The translations under genes were made by a program, and so were the position numbers. 33,635 nt of DNA, from NCBI GenBank assembly GCA_030608385.1, contig JAUWEG010000018.1, positions 1 through 33,635 of the forward strand, in the 5' to 3' direction. Of the stretch, positions 9,822 to 18,922 are shown piece after piece. Each line of letters starts with the position of its first letter. Within the stretch, counting starts at the first letter, position 1. Origin of the DNA: Candidatus Heimdallarchaeota archaeon. Lineage in GTDB: Archaea; Asgardarchaeota; Heimdallarchaeia; Heimdallarchaeales; Heimdallarchaeaceae. The notes beneath the pieces were generated by a model that saw only the letters and a program-made list of their open reading frames with translations, ran no database searches and was not told the origin of the DNA.

Positions 9822-10350
9822 TTAAATCCCCTTCATCACTTTCTAATTTTTCTATAGTCAATGACCTTCTACTGTGTATACGAGTAAGCTCTGATTCATA
9901 GCGTGCTTCAATATCTCTAACAGATGAAGCTGTGCTCCCTAAGGTTACAGAAGGCCCCTCTCTACCGGCAGGAGCTGAGACTCCTAATGTGAGTGTGCTT
10001 GTAAAAATTTTTGTTAATAGTCCCCTAGCTCGTAAAGGAGTAGATGTGTTCTTATGAGATAAAACCTGTGACAAACCAGCGCCATAAACTTCTTTAAAGC
10101 CAAGAAAAAGAAACAACGATGTTATACCTCCAACTATAGGATATTTAACGTAGATAGGAACATTGGATAACCAACTTTGCATATTCACAACCAAGCTTGT
10201 GAATATAGCCATCAAAACACCACTTATTACTCCAATGAGAAGAGCAAAAGGGAACCATTTCTTAGTATATTTCCAGTATCTCTTTACCTGGATTCTGAAA
10301 CGATTTCTAAGCTTAAGAGGTTCTTTCTCTGTTTTTTCCTTCTCTGTCAC
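9811..10350 (-). pseudogene. Truncated ClC-family chloride channel (N-terminal part only), possibly still expressed
   Basis: GAGLSQV and SAPAGREGPSVTLGSTASS are ClC signature regions, but the ORF ends about 40 aa later with a hydrophilic tail; the rest of the channel is absent and the 3' end overlaps mptE. Confidence 0.7.
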
Positions 10351-10496
10351 AAAATAATAATAGTTTTTAGTGATTTAACTTTATTTGTTATCTTATGTCT
10401 TTCATGGATGAATTTGAGTATTAAGTTCAAACAACCAAAGAAGAAAAATAATAAAGGTCTGAACTTGTCCATGACAAAGATTGATTAATTTCTAAG

Positions 10497-10515
10497 TATT
10501 ATATATATTAGAAAA
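10497..10515 (+). promoter_or_regulatory. Putative archaeal TATA-box region for the 10555 gene
   Basis: AT-only core TATTATATATATTAG about 45-55 nt upstream of the ATG. Confidence 0.4.
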
Positions 10516-10554
10516 ACCAATCTTGAATTAGCTGTGAAGAAGTAGAGTGGTATC

Positions 10555-12753
10555 ATGCAAAAAAACTATCAGAGATTTCTTTCAATGTTTTTCGTTATTT
10601 TATTCTATTTTGCAACATTTAATGGATTGAATGTTGGAACAGGGTCTGCACAGATTTACAACAAAACCCTTTCTTCTAAAAACTCTGATGTGAGCTTTAT
10701 TTATATTGATGACCAAGACAGAGTGATGGTTCTTCCACAGGAGTATTCTTACGGAGTTCAACCCTTCGTGCTTGATATTGACGATGATTCTCTTCTTGAA
10801 ACTGTTATAGTTGCTGATATGGGTGGATCACAAGGTAAAGTAATATATTTGATTAAAGATGAAGTTGTTGCAAGTGGTTGGCCATTAAAGCTTTACTGGG
10901 ATATGAATTATGTTGAAATTCTTGGCAGAATGGACTTAAACAATGGTACTGAACCAAGGATAATCATACGTTACACTAAGGACCTTCTAGATAATGTCAC
11001 AACTTCATTCATGGCAATAGATGCAGGAGGGAATATAGATATTTCTTGGGGATTCGAACTTCCAGGGTCTTTTATCCCACACCCAGCCCCACTATCCCAC
11101 ACAACCCACACAATATTCGCTGATTTAAATAAAGATGGCAACAAGGAATTCGTTCTCATTGACACAAATGAAACTGTATATTATTTAGACCACTTAGGTA
11201 ACAAAATGACAAATTGGCCAATAAAAGTAAATGATTCAATAAGTTATATTCCACCAGTTGCAGAGGATATTACAAATGATGGAGAAAAGGAGATTATTGT
11301 AACTACTGATAAAGGATTCATAAATGCATGGTTCTTGAATGGCTCAGTAGTAGAGGGGTTTCCACTTAAAATTAATACCACATATCCAGCTTCAGAAGAA
11401 TTCAGGGAAATGCCAATGATAAGTGATTTTAATCTTGATGGTGATGTAGATCTATTCATAGCGTCAGATTCTCTCCATATGTATGGGATAACACTCAATC
11501 CTGAGAATAACAAAACATGGGTAGAAGAAATTCCTCAATCAGTTTTTTACCCATCCACTCAAGGTATAGTATATGATATTGATAACGATGGCCACCAAGA
11601 GATACTCCAATTACTCTGGGATGGACTAGCTGTATATAATGTTACAGAATCTTTAAATCTAGAATTCTACTTTGTTGCTGGAATTGAGTATATAGGAGCA
11701 CCAGCCATTGCTGACATAGATGGAGATAACGAAGTAGAAATCATTATCTCGAATACCATTTATGCATATATTCTTGAAAATGATGGGGAACTTATTGAAC
11801 AAATACCTAATTGGATCAATACTGGTAACTTAGCATCATTAGCATATGATATTGATAGGGATAAGGAAATTGAGATTGTACATTTGTCATATGGGGGGGT
11901 GATTAGAATTAAGGAAACCAATGATTTTGGAATAGCTCCTTGGATTTATCCTTTAGGCTCACCAACTCACACATCAAATACCGATTTAGATGAAGATGGA
12001 TTATTAGATTTTGAAGAAGAAATAATAGGCACAGATGTGAATAACAGTGACTCAGATGGGGATACAGTGCTAGATGGTCTAGAGGTTAATCAATATGTGC
12101 TGAATCCTCAAGTTATGGATATGGACTGGGACAGTGACAGTGATGGATTGACGAATATTGATGAAGTTGATACATATCTAACCAATCCGTTGAACCCAGA
12201 TTCAGATTTTGATACTTTAAGTGATGGAGATGAGATTTATGTTTATTTTACCAGCCCATATTCTTCAGATTCCGATGAAGATGGGATGCCAGATAACTAT
12301 GAAATACTCTATGATAGTCATGATCCAAATGATCCTGCTGATGCACAAGAAGATCCAGATAATGACAATCTGGTGAATCTAGATGAAAGAGCTATGGGGA
12401 CTCATCCTGAAAATCCTGATTCAGATGGCGATTCTTTACTTGATGGTGATGAGATAAATAGGTATTATACTAATCCTCTCCAACCCGATGCTGATTTCGA
12501 TATGGATGGTGATGGCTTAACTAACGTTGAGGAAGTTGACATCTACGGTACTAACCCTGGTGATCCTGACAGCGATCATGATGGCTATACTGACAAAGAA
12601 GAGATTATTGCTAAATCTGATCCTCTTGATCCCAACAGCATTCCTAAAGAAAGATCCAACAATTGGATGTATAGTTTCATTGCCATTGTACCTATTGTTG
12701 TTCTTACTCCCATTTATTTTCGCAGATTATCTTCAAGAAGGCTATTAAAATGA
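10555..12753 (+). CDS. Secreted surface protein: FG-GAP/VCBS-like beta-propeller repeats, thrombospondin type 3-like Ca-binding repeats, C-terminal TM anchor
   Basis: Repeats such as IADIDGDNEVEIIISN and FADLNKDGNKEFVLID, then DSDSDGLTNIDEVDTYLTNPLNPDSDFDTLSDGDE-type units, then C-terminal hydrophobic helix + RRLSSRRLLK. Confidence 0.88.
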   Translation: MQKNYQRFLSMFFVILFYFATFNGLNVGTGSAQIYNKTLSSKNSDVSFIYIDDQDRVMVLPQEYSYGVQPFVLDIDDDSLLETVIVADMGGSQGKVIYLIKDEVVASGWPLKLYWDMNYVEILGRMDLNNGTEPRIIIRYTKDLLDNVTTSFMAIDAGGNIDISWGFELPGSFIPHPAPLSHTTHTIFADLNKDGNKEFVLIDTNETVYYLDHLGNKMTNWPIKVNDSISYIPPVAEDITNDGEKEIIVTTDKGFINAWFLNGSVVEGFPLKINTTYPASEEFREMPMISDFNLDGDVDLFIASDSLHMYGITLNPENNKTWVEEIPQSVFYPSTQGIVYDIDNDGHQEILQLLWDGLAVYNVTESLNLEFYFVAGIEYIGAPAIADIDGDNEVEIIISNTIYAYILENDGELIEQIPNWINTGNLASLAYDIDRDKEIEIVHLSYGGVIRIKETNDFGIAPWIYPLGSPTHTSNTDLDEDGLLDFEEEIIGTDVNNSDSDGDTVLDGLEVNQYVLNPQVMDMDWDSDSDGLTNIDEVDTYLTNPLNPDSDFDTLSDGDEIYVYFTSPYSSDSDEDGMPDNYEILYDSHDPNDPADAQEDPDNDNLVNLDERAMGTHPENPDSDGDSLLDGDEINRYYTNPLQPDADFDMDGDGLTNVEEVDIYGTNPGDPDSDHDGYTDKEEIIAKSDPLDPNSIPKERSNNWMYSFIAIVPIVVLTPIYFRRLSSRRLLK
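11983..12640 (+). repeat. Tandem TSP3-like calcium-binding repeat coding region
   Basis: About 7 degenerate units of D-x-D-x-D-G-x-x-D-x-x-E ... TNP within the 10555..12753 protein. Confidence 0.75.
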
Positions 12754-13184
12754 AATGTCCTTATTGCGGTTATACCAAAACTGTAAACAAAGAAGGCAAA
12801 ATGCGAGTCTTTACTTGTCCTCGATGTGATTATTTATTTGAAGAACCCCTTGGTAAAGTACTTCTAGAAAAAGTTCTTTCTGTGCCTTTTTCCAGTTTGA
12901 TCTATACGCCTATTTTACTTGTAATAAATTATTACCTTACTCAATTAATCTACACTGACAACAGCCCTTTATCTTCTGGAGCATTAATGTTGTTTCTTAT
13001 TTTATTAACCGCTTTTGTGTTGCTTTTTATACTCTATATCACAACAGGGAGAAGTACTAGGATTTTCATTGTTAAACCAACAGAGAATAGAAACTTGATC
13101 AAAAAGCTTTTGGAAATCAATCCACTTGTTAAGATGTCTGTTTTTCTGATTATAGCCTCTATATTTGCAGGAATTTACTTTTGA
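12750..13184 (+). CDS. Zinc-ribbon membrane protein of unknown function
   Basis: CPYCGYTKTVNKEGKMRVFTCPRC zinc ribbon followed by about 3 TM helices; ATGA overlap with upstream gene. Confidence 0.75.
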   Translation: MKCPYCGYTKTVNKEGKMRVFTCPRCDYLFEEPLGKVLLEKVLSVPFSSLIYTPILLVINYYLTQLIYTDNSPLSSGALMLFLILLTAFVLLFILYITTGRSTRIFIVKPTENRNLIKKLLEINPLVKMSVFLIIASIFAGIYF

Positions 13185-13265
13185 TTTAGAATGAATTAGA
13201 TACCACCCCATTTATTCTTCAATTTTATTGGGTATAGCTTTATTTGGTAGAGAGCAACATACAAC

Positions 13266-13309
13266 ACTAACTTAGTTAACTGACAAATAAATTTGTTTTT
13301 CAAGTTAGT
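13266..13309. terminator. Composite inverted repeat between convergent genes; candidate bidirectional terminator
   Basis: ACTAACTT (13266-13273) / AAGTTAGT (13302-13309) with inner ACAAAT (13283-13288) / ATTTGT (13291-13296). Confidence 0.45.
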
Positions 13310-13342
13310 TAAATAGAAAAAAAAGAAAAAGGGAATTAAAAC

Positions 13343-15274
13343 TTATTTCCTTTTGCGGAAGAATGCAATAAATGCGGCAGCACCGATAGCAGCTATTATT
13401 CCAAAGACTGGGAACGGAGTTCTCTCAGGTATTGGATATCCAGCAGCTTCTAACCATTCTAATGAAGCGTCAACGTCATAGTTGTACTTGACGATATCAT
13501 TGTAGTAGTAGAATGCTTGTGAAGGATATATTACACTATGAGCGACCCAATCTTCACCGTCATGAAGGACAGCGTTCATTTCATCTCTGTTAATAGCGTA
13601 GTTGATTGCTTTTCTCACTGCGACACCCTTTGTATATTCTTCTTTACCTGCAACATCCAAGTATTCGTAGTTATCAATACCACCAATGAAAGGTCTTTGG
13701 AGGTTGTAGAACATGAAAATCATGGATGAATCTACAATAGATTGTACATCGAATTTAGGATCGGCTTGCATTATCTTTCTTTCAGCTGGGAAGAGACCTA
13801 GACCACCAATGTCTAGCTTTCCTGCTTTGAATTCAGCAAGTTCAGCAGAAGAATCAGGGATTACACGAATGTTAACATTTTCAACGAATGGTACCATTCC
13901 AGTGGTTCCGTCGATTGCACCTTTACCAAACCAGTAAGGACTTCTTTCCATTACAGTTACAGAATTTGGGACGCGGTAGTCTAAACTAAACTGACCACAA
14001 CCAAAAGCGCTGGTACTGAAAGCTACATACTGAGGTTCTAACATTATACCTGGATAGAAACCAGTTGCTCCAAAGTTACCGGTTGTTAAAGTAACAGTTG
14101 GGTCAGTGGAGTTTAAGAAGAACTCTGGTAAGACTTCAGTTGTTAGCATAGGCCACATGTCTGCAAATGGTTGTGCTCCAGCAGCAACAGGATCACCATC
14201 TATGTGGATATGGAAAGATAAATAATCTTCCGAATCTACATATATGTCTGATATCGATTGATGATAGCTTGTTCTTGCACTTACGGTAGGATTAGCCCAA
14301 GCAACGTATGTGAAGACTGCATCTTTAGCGGTAACCTGTTGGTTAGTTCCATCACTGTATTCTCCATTTTTCAAACCAACCATTAGTTCACTAGTTGGAA
14401 TATCGGCTAATGGAATGGAATTTGAATCTCGAGCTGTTGAGTTGTAAGATGGGTTCCACCAGACATCATCCAGCATCCAGAATTGGTAATGTGTCTCATC
14501 AATTTGATCCCATTCATATACAAGTCCTGTCTTCAATGGTGCGTAATCTGGGTTCATTTGAATAATTGACTCCATCATCAAACTTTGAATGTAGCCACTA
14601 GAGGAATCAAATGAGTGCATTGGGTTTAGTTCTTTCCAGTTAGCATCTGCTATGTTGAATTCATCAAGACTATCTTGACCGTTATGATAACCAGAATAGC
14701 TCATGTATGGGAAGGAAGCAATAGTTCCCCATCGGATATCATAACCAAGTGTAGTAGCCCATAGACCATTGTATCCTCTTGAGGAGAATAATGGCAGAAT
14801 TGGAATAATCTTGTCCATCATTAGCTGTTGCCAATCATAAAGCAGTGCTTGTCTTTCTTCTGGGTTTACTGTAATAACACTTGTGTCTTGCATAGTTTCA
14901 GATAGGTTACCATATGGCATATCTTCGGTTAGTCCCATCATGTTTAATGAACCAGCTTCTGTCCAAACATCTCTTGATCCTGGACTAGCACCACCACCAC
15001 CTAAACGTACGCAACCTATATCGTAGTTGTGTGTTAGAAACAGTGTTCCTAGGAATACTACCCATTCTTCTACTTTGACTTCTACTTCAATACCTATATC
15101 TCGCAAGTATTGTGCAATGTACAATCCATAATCAGGCCTGACTCCACCACCGTTAGTCTTGAAGACTATGTTTGCGATGGGTTCTTGGGCTTGAATAGTA
15201 TTTGCATTAAATGCACTCATCACGATCAAGCTAGAGAGAATAAAAAGTGCGAAAATTGTTGATTTTTTCTTCAT
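13343..15274 (-). CDS. ABC transporter family 5 (peptide/nickel-type) solute-binding protein, apparently circularly permuted, with C-terminal TM anchor
   Basis: Signal peptide; aa ~34-170 resemble the canonical C-terminal lobe (YIAQYLRDIGIEVEVKVEEWVVFLGTLFLTHNYDIGCVRLGGG ... NPEERQALLYDWQQLMMDKIIPILPLFSS); aa ~208-615 resemble the canonical N-terminal part through AVRKAINYAINRDEM ... VDASLEWLEAAGY; tail VFGIIAAIGAAAFIAFFRKRK; RBS AGGTGAG at 15281-15287. Confidence 0.9.
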   Translation of the reverse strand: MKKKSTIFALFILSSLIVMSAFNANTIQAQEPIANIVFKTNGGGVRPDYGLYIAQYLRDIGIEVEVKVEEWVVFLGTLFLTHNYDIGCVRLGGGGASPGSRDVWTEAGSLNMMGLTEDMPYGNLSETMQDTSVITVNPEERQALLYDWQQLMMDKIIPILPLFSSRGYNGLWATTLGYDIRWGTIASFPYMSYSGYHNGQDSLDEFNIADANWKELNPMHSFDSSSGYIQSLMMESIIQMNPDYAPLKTGLVYEWDQIDETHYQFWMLDDVWWNPSYNSTARDSNSIPLADIPTSELMVGLKNGEYSDGTNQQVTAKDAVFTYVAWANPTVSARTSYHQSISDIYVDSEDYLSFHIHIDGDPVAAGAQPFADMWPMLTTEVLPEFFLNSTDPTVTLTTGNFGATGFYPGIMLEPQYVAFSTSAFGCGQFSLDYRVPNSVTVMERSPYWFGKGAIDGTTGMVPFVENVNIRVIPDSSAELAEFKAGKLDIGGLGLFPAERKIMQADPKFDVQSIVDSSMIFMFYNLQRPFIGGIDNYEYLDVAGKEEYTKGVAVRKAINYAINRDEMNAVLHDGEDWVAHSVIYPSQAFYYYNDIVKYNYDVDASLEWLEAAGYPIPERTPFPVFGIIAAIGAAAFIAFFRKRK

Positions 15275-15291
15275 TTTAAGCTCACCTAATA

Positions 15292-16476
15292 TTATTTTCT
15301 ACGTCGCACGAATAGTGCGGCTGCTAGCCCGAGTATTGAGACACTTATAAGTATGCCGAAGCCTAAACCAGTTGATTCTGGCAAGTCGCCTACCCATATG
15401 CTAAATATTGCCACGTCTGCTACCACTCTTGGTGCTGCAAATCCGTAATTTAGTGCTATGTCATCTGGTACGAATCCGTAAACTGTGAAGTATACATAAT
15501 TCTGTCCTATGTTCAATCCTGTTAATGTTTCTGGTTCATAGGTATCATTTGCTATATACATCTCGCCATTGTTTACTGTCCACATGTAGGTCATTGGACC
15601 CATTTCATAGACATTATCAAAAACAACACCCCAAGCTGCATGTACAAGATTTAGATTTGTATCCGAAGCGTTGAAGTTAGCCTCTATACTAGTAGTTACA
15701 ATTGTTTCGTTATCACCTTCGTCTGCAGTTGAGTACATTGTAGCAAAATTTGCTTCAGCAACTGGTCTTGGATTATCTAACCAATCTGTAATATTGTATC
15801 CTTGAGAAGGCAAATCTTCAGAAGCGAGTTTGTTAGCAGTAACATTTACTTCATTGAAGTATGCGACTGCTGATAATGGGGGAATGATATCACTGTTTTC
15901 TCCAACATAGAATTTCTTTGCATCATTAGAATATTCCCAAAACCATTCTGTGTGATTGCCATCAGATACCAATTCTGCTGCGGTTATTGATAGATAGTGC
16001 CATCCTATATCCAGTTGTATTGGAATTTCTTGATAGGTTCCCTTATCTGCTCCAACGTCGAAGTTGCTTATACCCATGTCATATCCATCGAGTATAACAT
16101 CCATATATCCTACGAATCGTGTTGTGTTGTAAAGATCGGTTCCTGTGTAACCGGCTGTCCAGTTATTTTGGTCTTCATAGAACCAATCATTAGTTGGGGT
16201 ACCGTAACCATAGCCAACGGCTCCAAAAAATGCTTCAATCGCAACATCGTAAGAGAATGAAAAACTAACGACATCGTTTTCACCGAAGACGAAATTGTCA
16301 TCTAAGAATCTCTCGTCAAATTCAACCCATACATAGCCCTTTTCTATATAAGCTGATGGTACGTAGTTGATTGTGACGTCTACTTTGTTGTCATCAACTG
16401 CTGCATTTGATAAAGCAACAATTCCGACAGTAGATACTACAAAAAGGAAAATTAAAATTAGTCCTTTCTTATTCAT
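15292..16476 (-). CDS. Secreted, probably glycosylated surface protein with C-terminal sorting/TM tail
   Basis: N-terminal signal peptide, many N-x-S/T sequons, C-terminal LPESTGLGFGILISVSILGLAAALFVRRRK; RBS AGGTGA upstream. Confidence 0.8.
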   Translation of the reverse strand: MNKKGLILIFLFVVSTVGIVALSNAAVDDNKVDVTINYVPSAYIEKGYVWVEFDERFLDDNFVFGENDVVSFSFSYDVAIEAFFGAVGYGYGTPTNDWFYEDQNNWTAGYTGTDLYNTTRFVGYMDVILDGYDMGISNFDVGADKGTYQEIPIQLDIGWHYLSITAAELVSDGNHTEWFWEYSNDAKKFYVGENSDIIPPLSAVAYFNEVNVTANKLASEDLPSQGYNITDWLDNPRPVAEANFATMYSTADEGDNETIVTTSIEANFNASDTNLNLVHAAWGVVFDNVYEMGPMTYMWTVNNGEMYIANDTYEPETLTGLNIGQNYVYFTVYGFVPDDIALNYGFAAPRVVADVAIFSIWVGDLPESTGLGFGILISVSILGLAAALFVRRRK

Positions 16477-16524
16477 TTTTTATTTCACCTTTGCCTACAT
16501 CTTTGTAAGCTAAATGATTCTTTC

Positions 16525-16540
16525 ATATATTATATAAAAG
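16525..16540 (-). promoter_or_regulatory. Putative TATA box for the 16476/15274 two-gene transcript
   Basis: Minus strand CTTTTATATAATATAT about 50-60 nt upstream of the 16476 start codon. Confidence 0.45.
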
Positions 16541-16671
16541 TATTATGTAATAATATGTGATAATAGTTAAAAAAGGGTTAAACTTAAATCTCGTAATTCA
16601 AAGAAGCACTCAAGAATGTATTTTTCAGAAGGTTATACCCCATTCTATGTAAGTAAACTCTTTTTCTGGAC

Positions 16672-17409
16672 TTATTTCAAGTCGTTAATTATTTTTTTCA
16701 CTTCATTCAAATCATTGTGAAGGTTGGACATTTTATTTTCAAGTTCTTCTAGCATTTGTACAACTTTCCCTATTGCCTTATCAGTGCTGGTTGATTCAGT
16801 TTGAGTTTTTTGTTCTATTTCAGGAGTTTTTTCGATTTTCTGTACTTCCATCTGCTCTTCCTTTTTATCATCACCGATAATTAGCCTTCTACTCATATTT
16901 TCAAAAAGCTCAACAATATTTTCACCTGTTAATGCAGATGTTTCATATAATTCTACTGGGAAACTCAGCGATTCCCTGAACTGCTGAGCTACTGTTTCTA
17001 TGTCTTCAGGTTGTACTAATCTATCATCTTCGAGGTCTATTTTATTTCCAATAAGGTAAATGTTTTTTAGAGTGTTTTTGGAATAATTTGATGCCTCTTT
17101 TGCCCATTTGTAGCAATTTTCTAAAGATTTAGGATTAGTTACATCAAATACTACAAGTGCACATTTACACCCATGGTAAAAGGACGATCTCATTCCATGA
17201 AAGATTGATTGTCCTGCAAGATCCCATATTGTTAGAAGTACAGATTCTCCTTCAACAGCCACTTTCTGAGCTGCGAAGTCAGCACCAAGAGTTTTGAGAT
17301 AATCAGCTCGGAATGATTTTCCCATATATTTTCTACGAATTGATGTCTTGCCAACCTCTGGATCGCCAATTAAAACAATTTTGTATGCTCTTTTGGGTTC
17401 AAGTGACAT
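16672..17409 (-). CDS. Ras/Rab-like small GTPase with C-terminal coiled-coil extension
   Basis: GDPEVGKTS (G1), DLAGQ (G3), GNKIDL (G4), ETSAL (G5); C-terminal VQMLEELENKMSNLHNDLNEVKKIINDLK. Confidence 0.95.
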   Translation of the reverse strand: MSLEPKRAYKIVLIGDPEVGKTSIRRKYMGKSFRADYLKTLGADFAAQKVAVEGESVLLTIWDLAGQSIFHGMRSSFYHGCKCALVVFDVTNPKSLENCYKWAKEASNYSKNTLKNIYLIGNKIDLEDDRLVQPEDIETVAQQFRESLSFPVELYETSALTGENIVELFENMSRRLIIGDDKKEEQMEVQKIEKTPEIEQKTQTESTSTDKAIGKVVQMLEELENKMSNLHNDLNEVKKIINDLK

Positions 17410-17503
17410 ACTATCCCTGCCTTATTTTTTATTACTTGATTTTAATTCTTTTGTAAATATTATCTGCAAATATATAAGTTAAGCTGAACCAATTTGCTAT
17501 GTC

Positions 17504-18856
17504 TCAGCTTTTGTTTATCAATTGGGAATATAACTTCAAATAAAATTCTCTTACAACCTCTAAGCTGGATAGTTCTACATATTCGTTTGCGCCATGCACA
17601 TTACCTCCAAGTGGGCCAAATTCGATTGAAGGAACCCCTTTAGCACTAAACCATCTAGAATCTGTTGCTCCTCCCATTTCAATTGGATAATCAGATAGTC
17701 CCATTTCTTTAGCTACTGTAATGCTTTTTTTGACAAGAGTTGAATCCTTTTTGGTATAAACAGGCCCTATGCTCCCTTTTGTTTCAGTTTCAGCATCTAT
17801 ATCTGAAGAGCTAACGAATTCCTCAAAATAATTTCTTACACCATCCATTGTTTTGCTCATGATTCTTAGATCCATCTGACAGAGATGATAATCCTCTTCT
17901 TCGCGATAGTAGTTAAATGTCAGATTTATACCATAATCACTAGGTGCCGAAGGTATATCAACGTCCTTAAACTTTGTAACTGCGAGCAAAAACTTAGTTA
18001 AATTTTGGTCATACTCATATTCTTGTTCACCATCCTTGTCTGGGATGATATAGTCTATACTAATCTCGGATGGCAAAACATTATTTTTGACAAAATTGCC
18101 TTTCAAAGTTTGAACTACATATGAATTTTCACTCAAGAAATCAGAAGCTTTATCCATACAATGAACGTCTATTTCTCTCATGAAATATGCAGCATGCATT
18201 GTTCTTTTTCCTGCTATATCTGTAACAAAAGTTTTGCTCTCCTTTCTTCCTTGAATTTTATGTGGTGTTTTTCTTAGTTTAAGATTTGCTACATACGAAT
18301 TTCTTCTTCTATTGACTACTTGAAGTCCATTTGCATCACCATTTATTACATAATCAGGAATCAGGTTGTTGCTCTCGAGATACTTAATTGCTTCTTCTGC
18401 ACCATTTTTCCCGCCCGATTCCTCATCTAGGTTAATGAGATAAATTACAGACCCTTTTTCAATATTCACAAAGTCTTTAGCTAAGCTAATCATGATTGAA
18501 ACAGCGCCTTTCATATCTGCTGTTCCTCTTCCATAGGCTTTATCTTCCTTAATTGTCAACTCAAATGGATCTGTGTTCCAACCTGGTCCCTCAGGAACAA
18601 CATCACAATGTCCTAAGAATAAAATATTAGGAGAGCCCCGATCCAAATAAGAAATTAGAGAGGAGTATCCATTTTTTTCATAAAACAAATTCCTATACCC
18701 AAGGGGTTCCAATAGAGTGTCCCCTACGAAATAAAGGATCTCCTTTGAAGGAATTCTGTTTTCTATAGGATTGTTAACAGTAGGAAATGAAACTAATTTC
18801 TTTAAAATCTCAATATAAGATAACAAGTATTTTTCCTCGTTTCTTGATGGTTTCAA
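17504..18856 (-). CDS. M20 family metallopeptidase/deacylase (ArgE/DapE-like)
   Basis: LFLGHCDVVPEGPGWNTDPFELTIKEDKAYGRGTADMKGAVSIMISL; INLDEESGGKNGAEEAI; GGATDSRWFSAKGVPSIEFGPLGGNVHGANEYV. Confidence 0.93.
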   Translation of the reverse strand: MKPSRNEEKYLLSYIEILKKLVSFPTVNNPIENRIPSKEILYFVGDTLLEPLGYRNLFYEKNGYSSLISYLDRGSPNILFLGHCDVVPEGPGWNTDPFELTIKEDKAYGRGTADMKGAVSIMISLAKDFVNIEKGSVIYLINLDEESGGKNGAEEAIKYLESNNLIPDYVINGDANGLQVVNRRRNSYVANLKLRKTPHKIQGRKESKTFVTDIAGKRTMHAAYFMREIDVHCMDKASDFLSENSYVVQTLKGNFVKNNVLPSEISIDYIIPDKDGEQEYEYDQNLTKFLLAVTKFKDVDIPSAPSDYGINLTFNYYREEEDYHLCQMDLRIMSKTMDGVRNYFEEFVSSSDIDAETETKGSIGPVYTKKDSTLVKKSITVAKEMGLSDYPIEMGGATDSRWFSAKGVPSIEFGPLGGNVHGANEYVELSSLEVVREFYLKLYSQLINKS

Positions 18857-18922
18857 CTATTTTTAAGATATTTGAAATTTCCCCATGAAATTATATACAA
18901 AAGGAAAAGGTTTCTTCTCTAA

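Noticed and set aside
10163-10488. Plus-strand ORFs opposite the truncated ClC gene
   Set aside because: Antisense to a recognisable ClC segment, poor codon pattern, no homology signal.
11983-12640. Considered whether the repeats here were a CRISPR or DNA satellite
   Set aside because: The periodicity is at the protein level (D-rich TSP3-like units), with diverged nucleotides and no constant spacer length.
12527-12748. Plus-strand 73-aa hydrophobic ORF
   Set aside because: Out-of-frame reading of the Asp-rich TSP3 repeats and TM tail; the in-frame gene explains the region.
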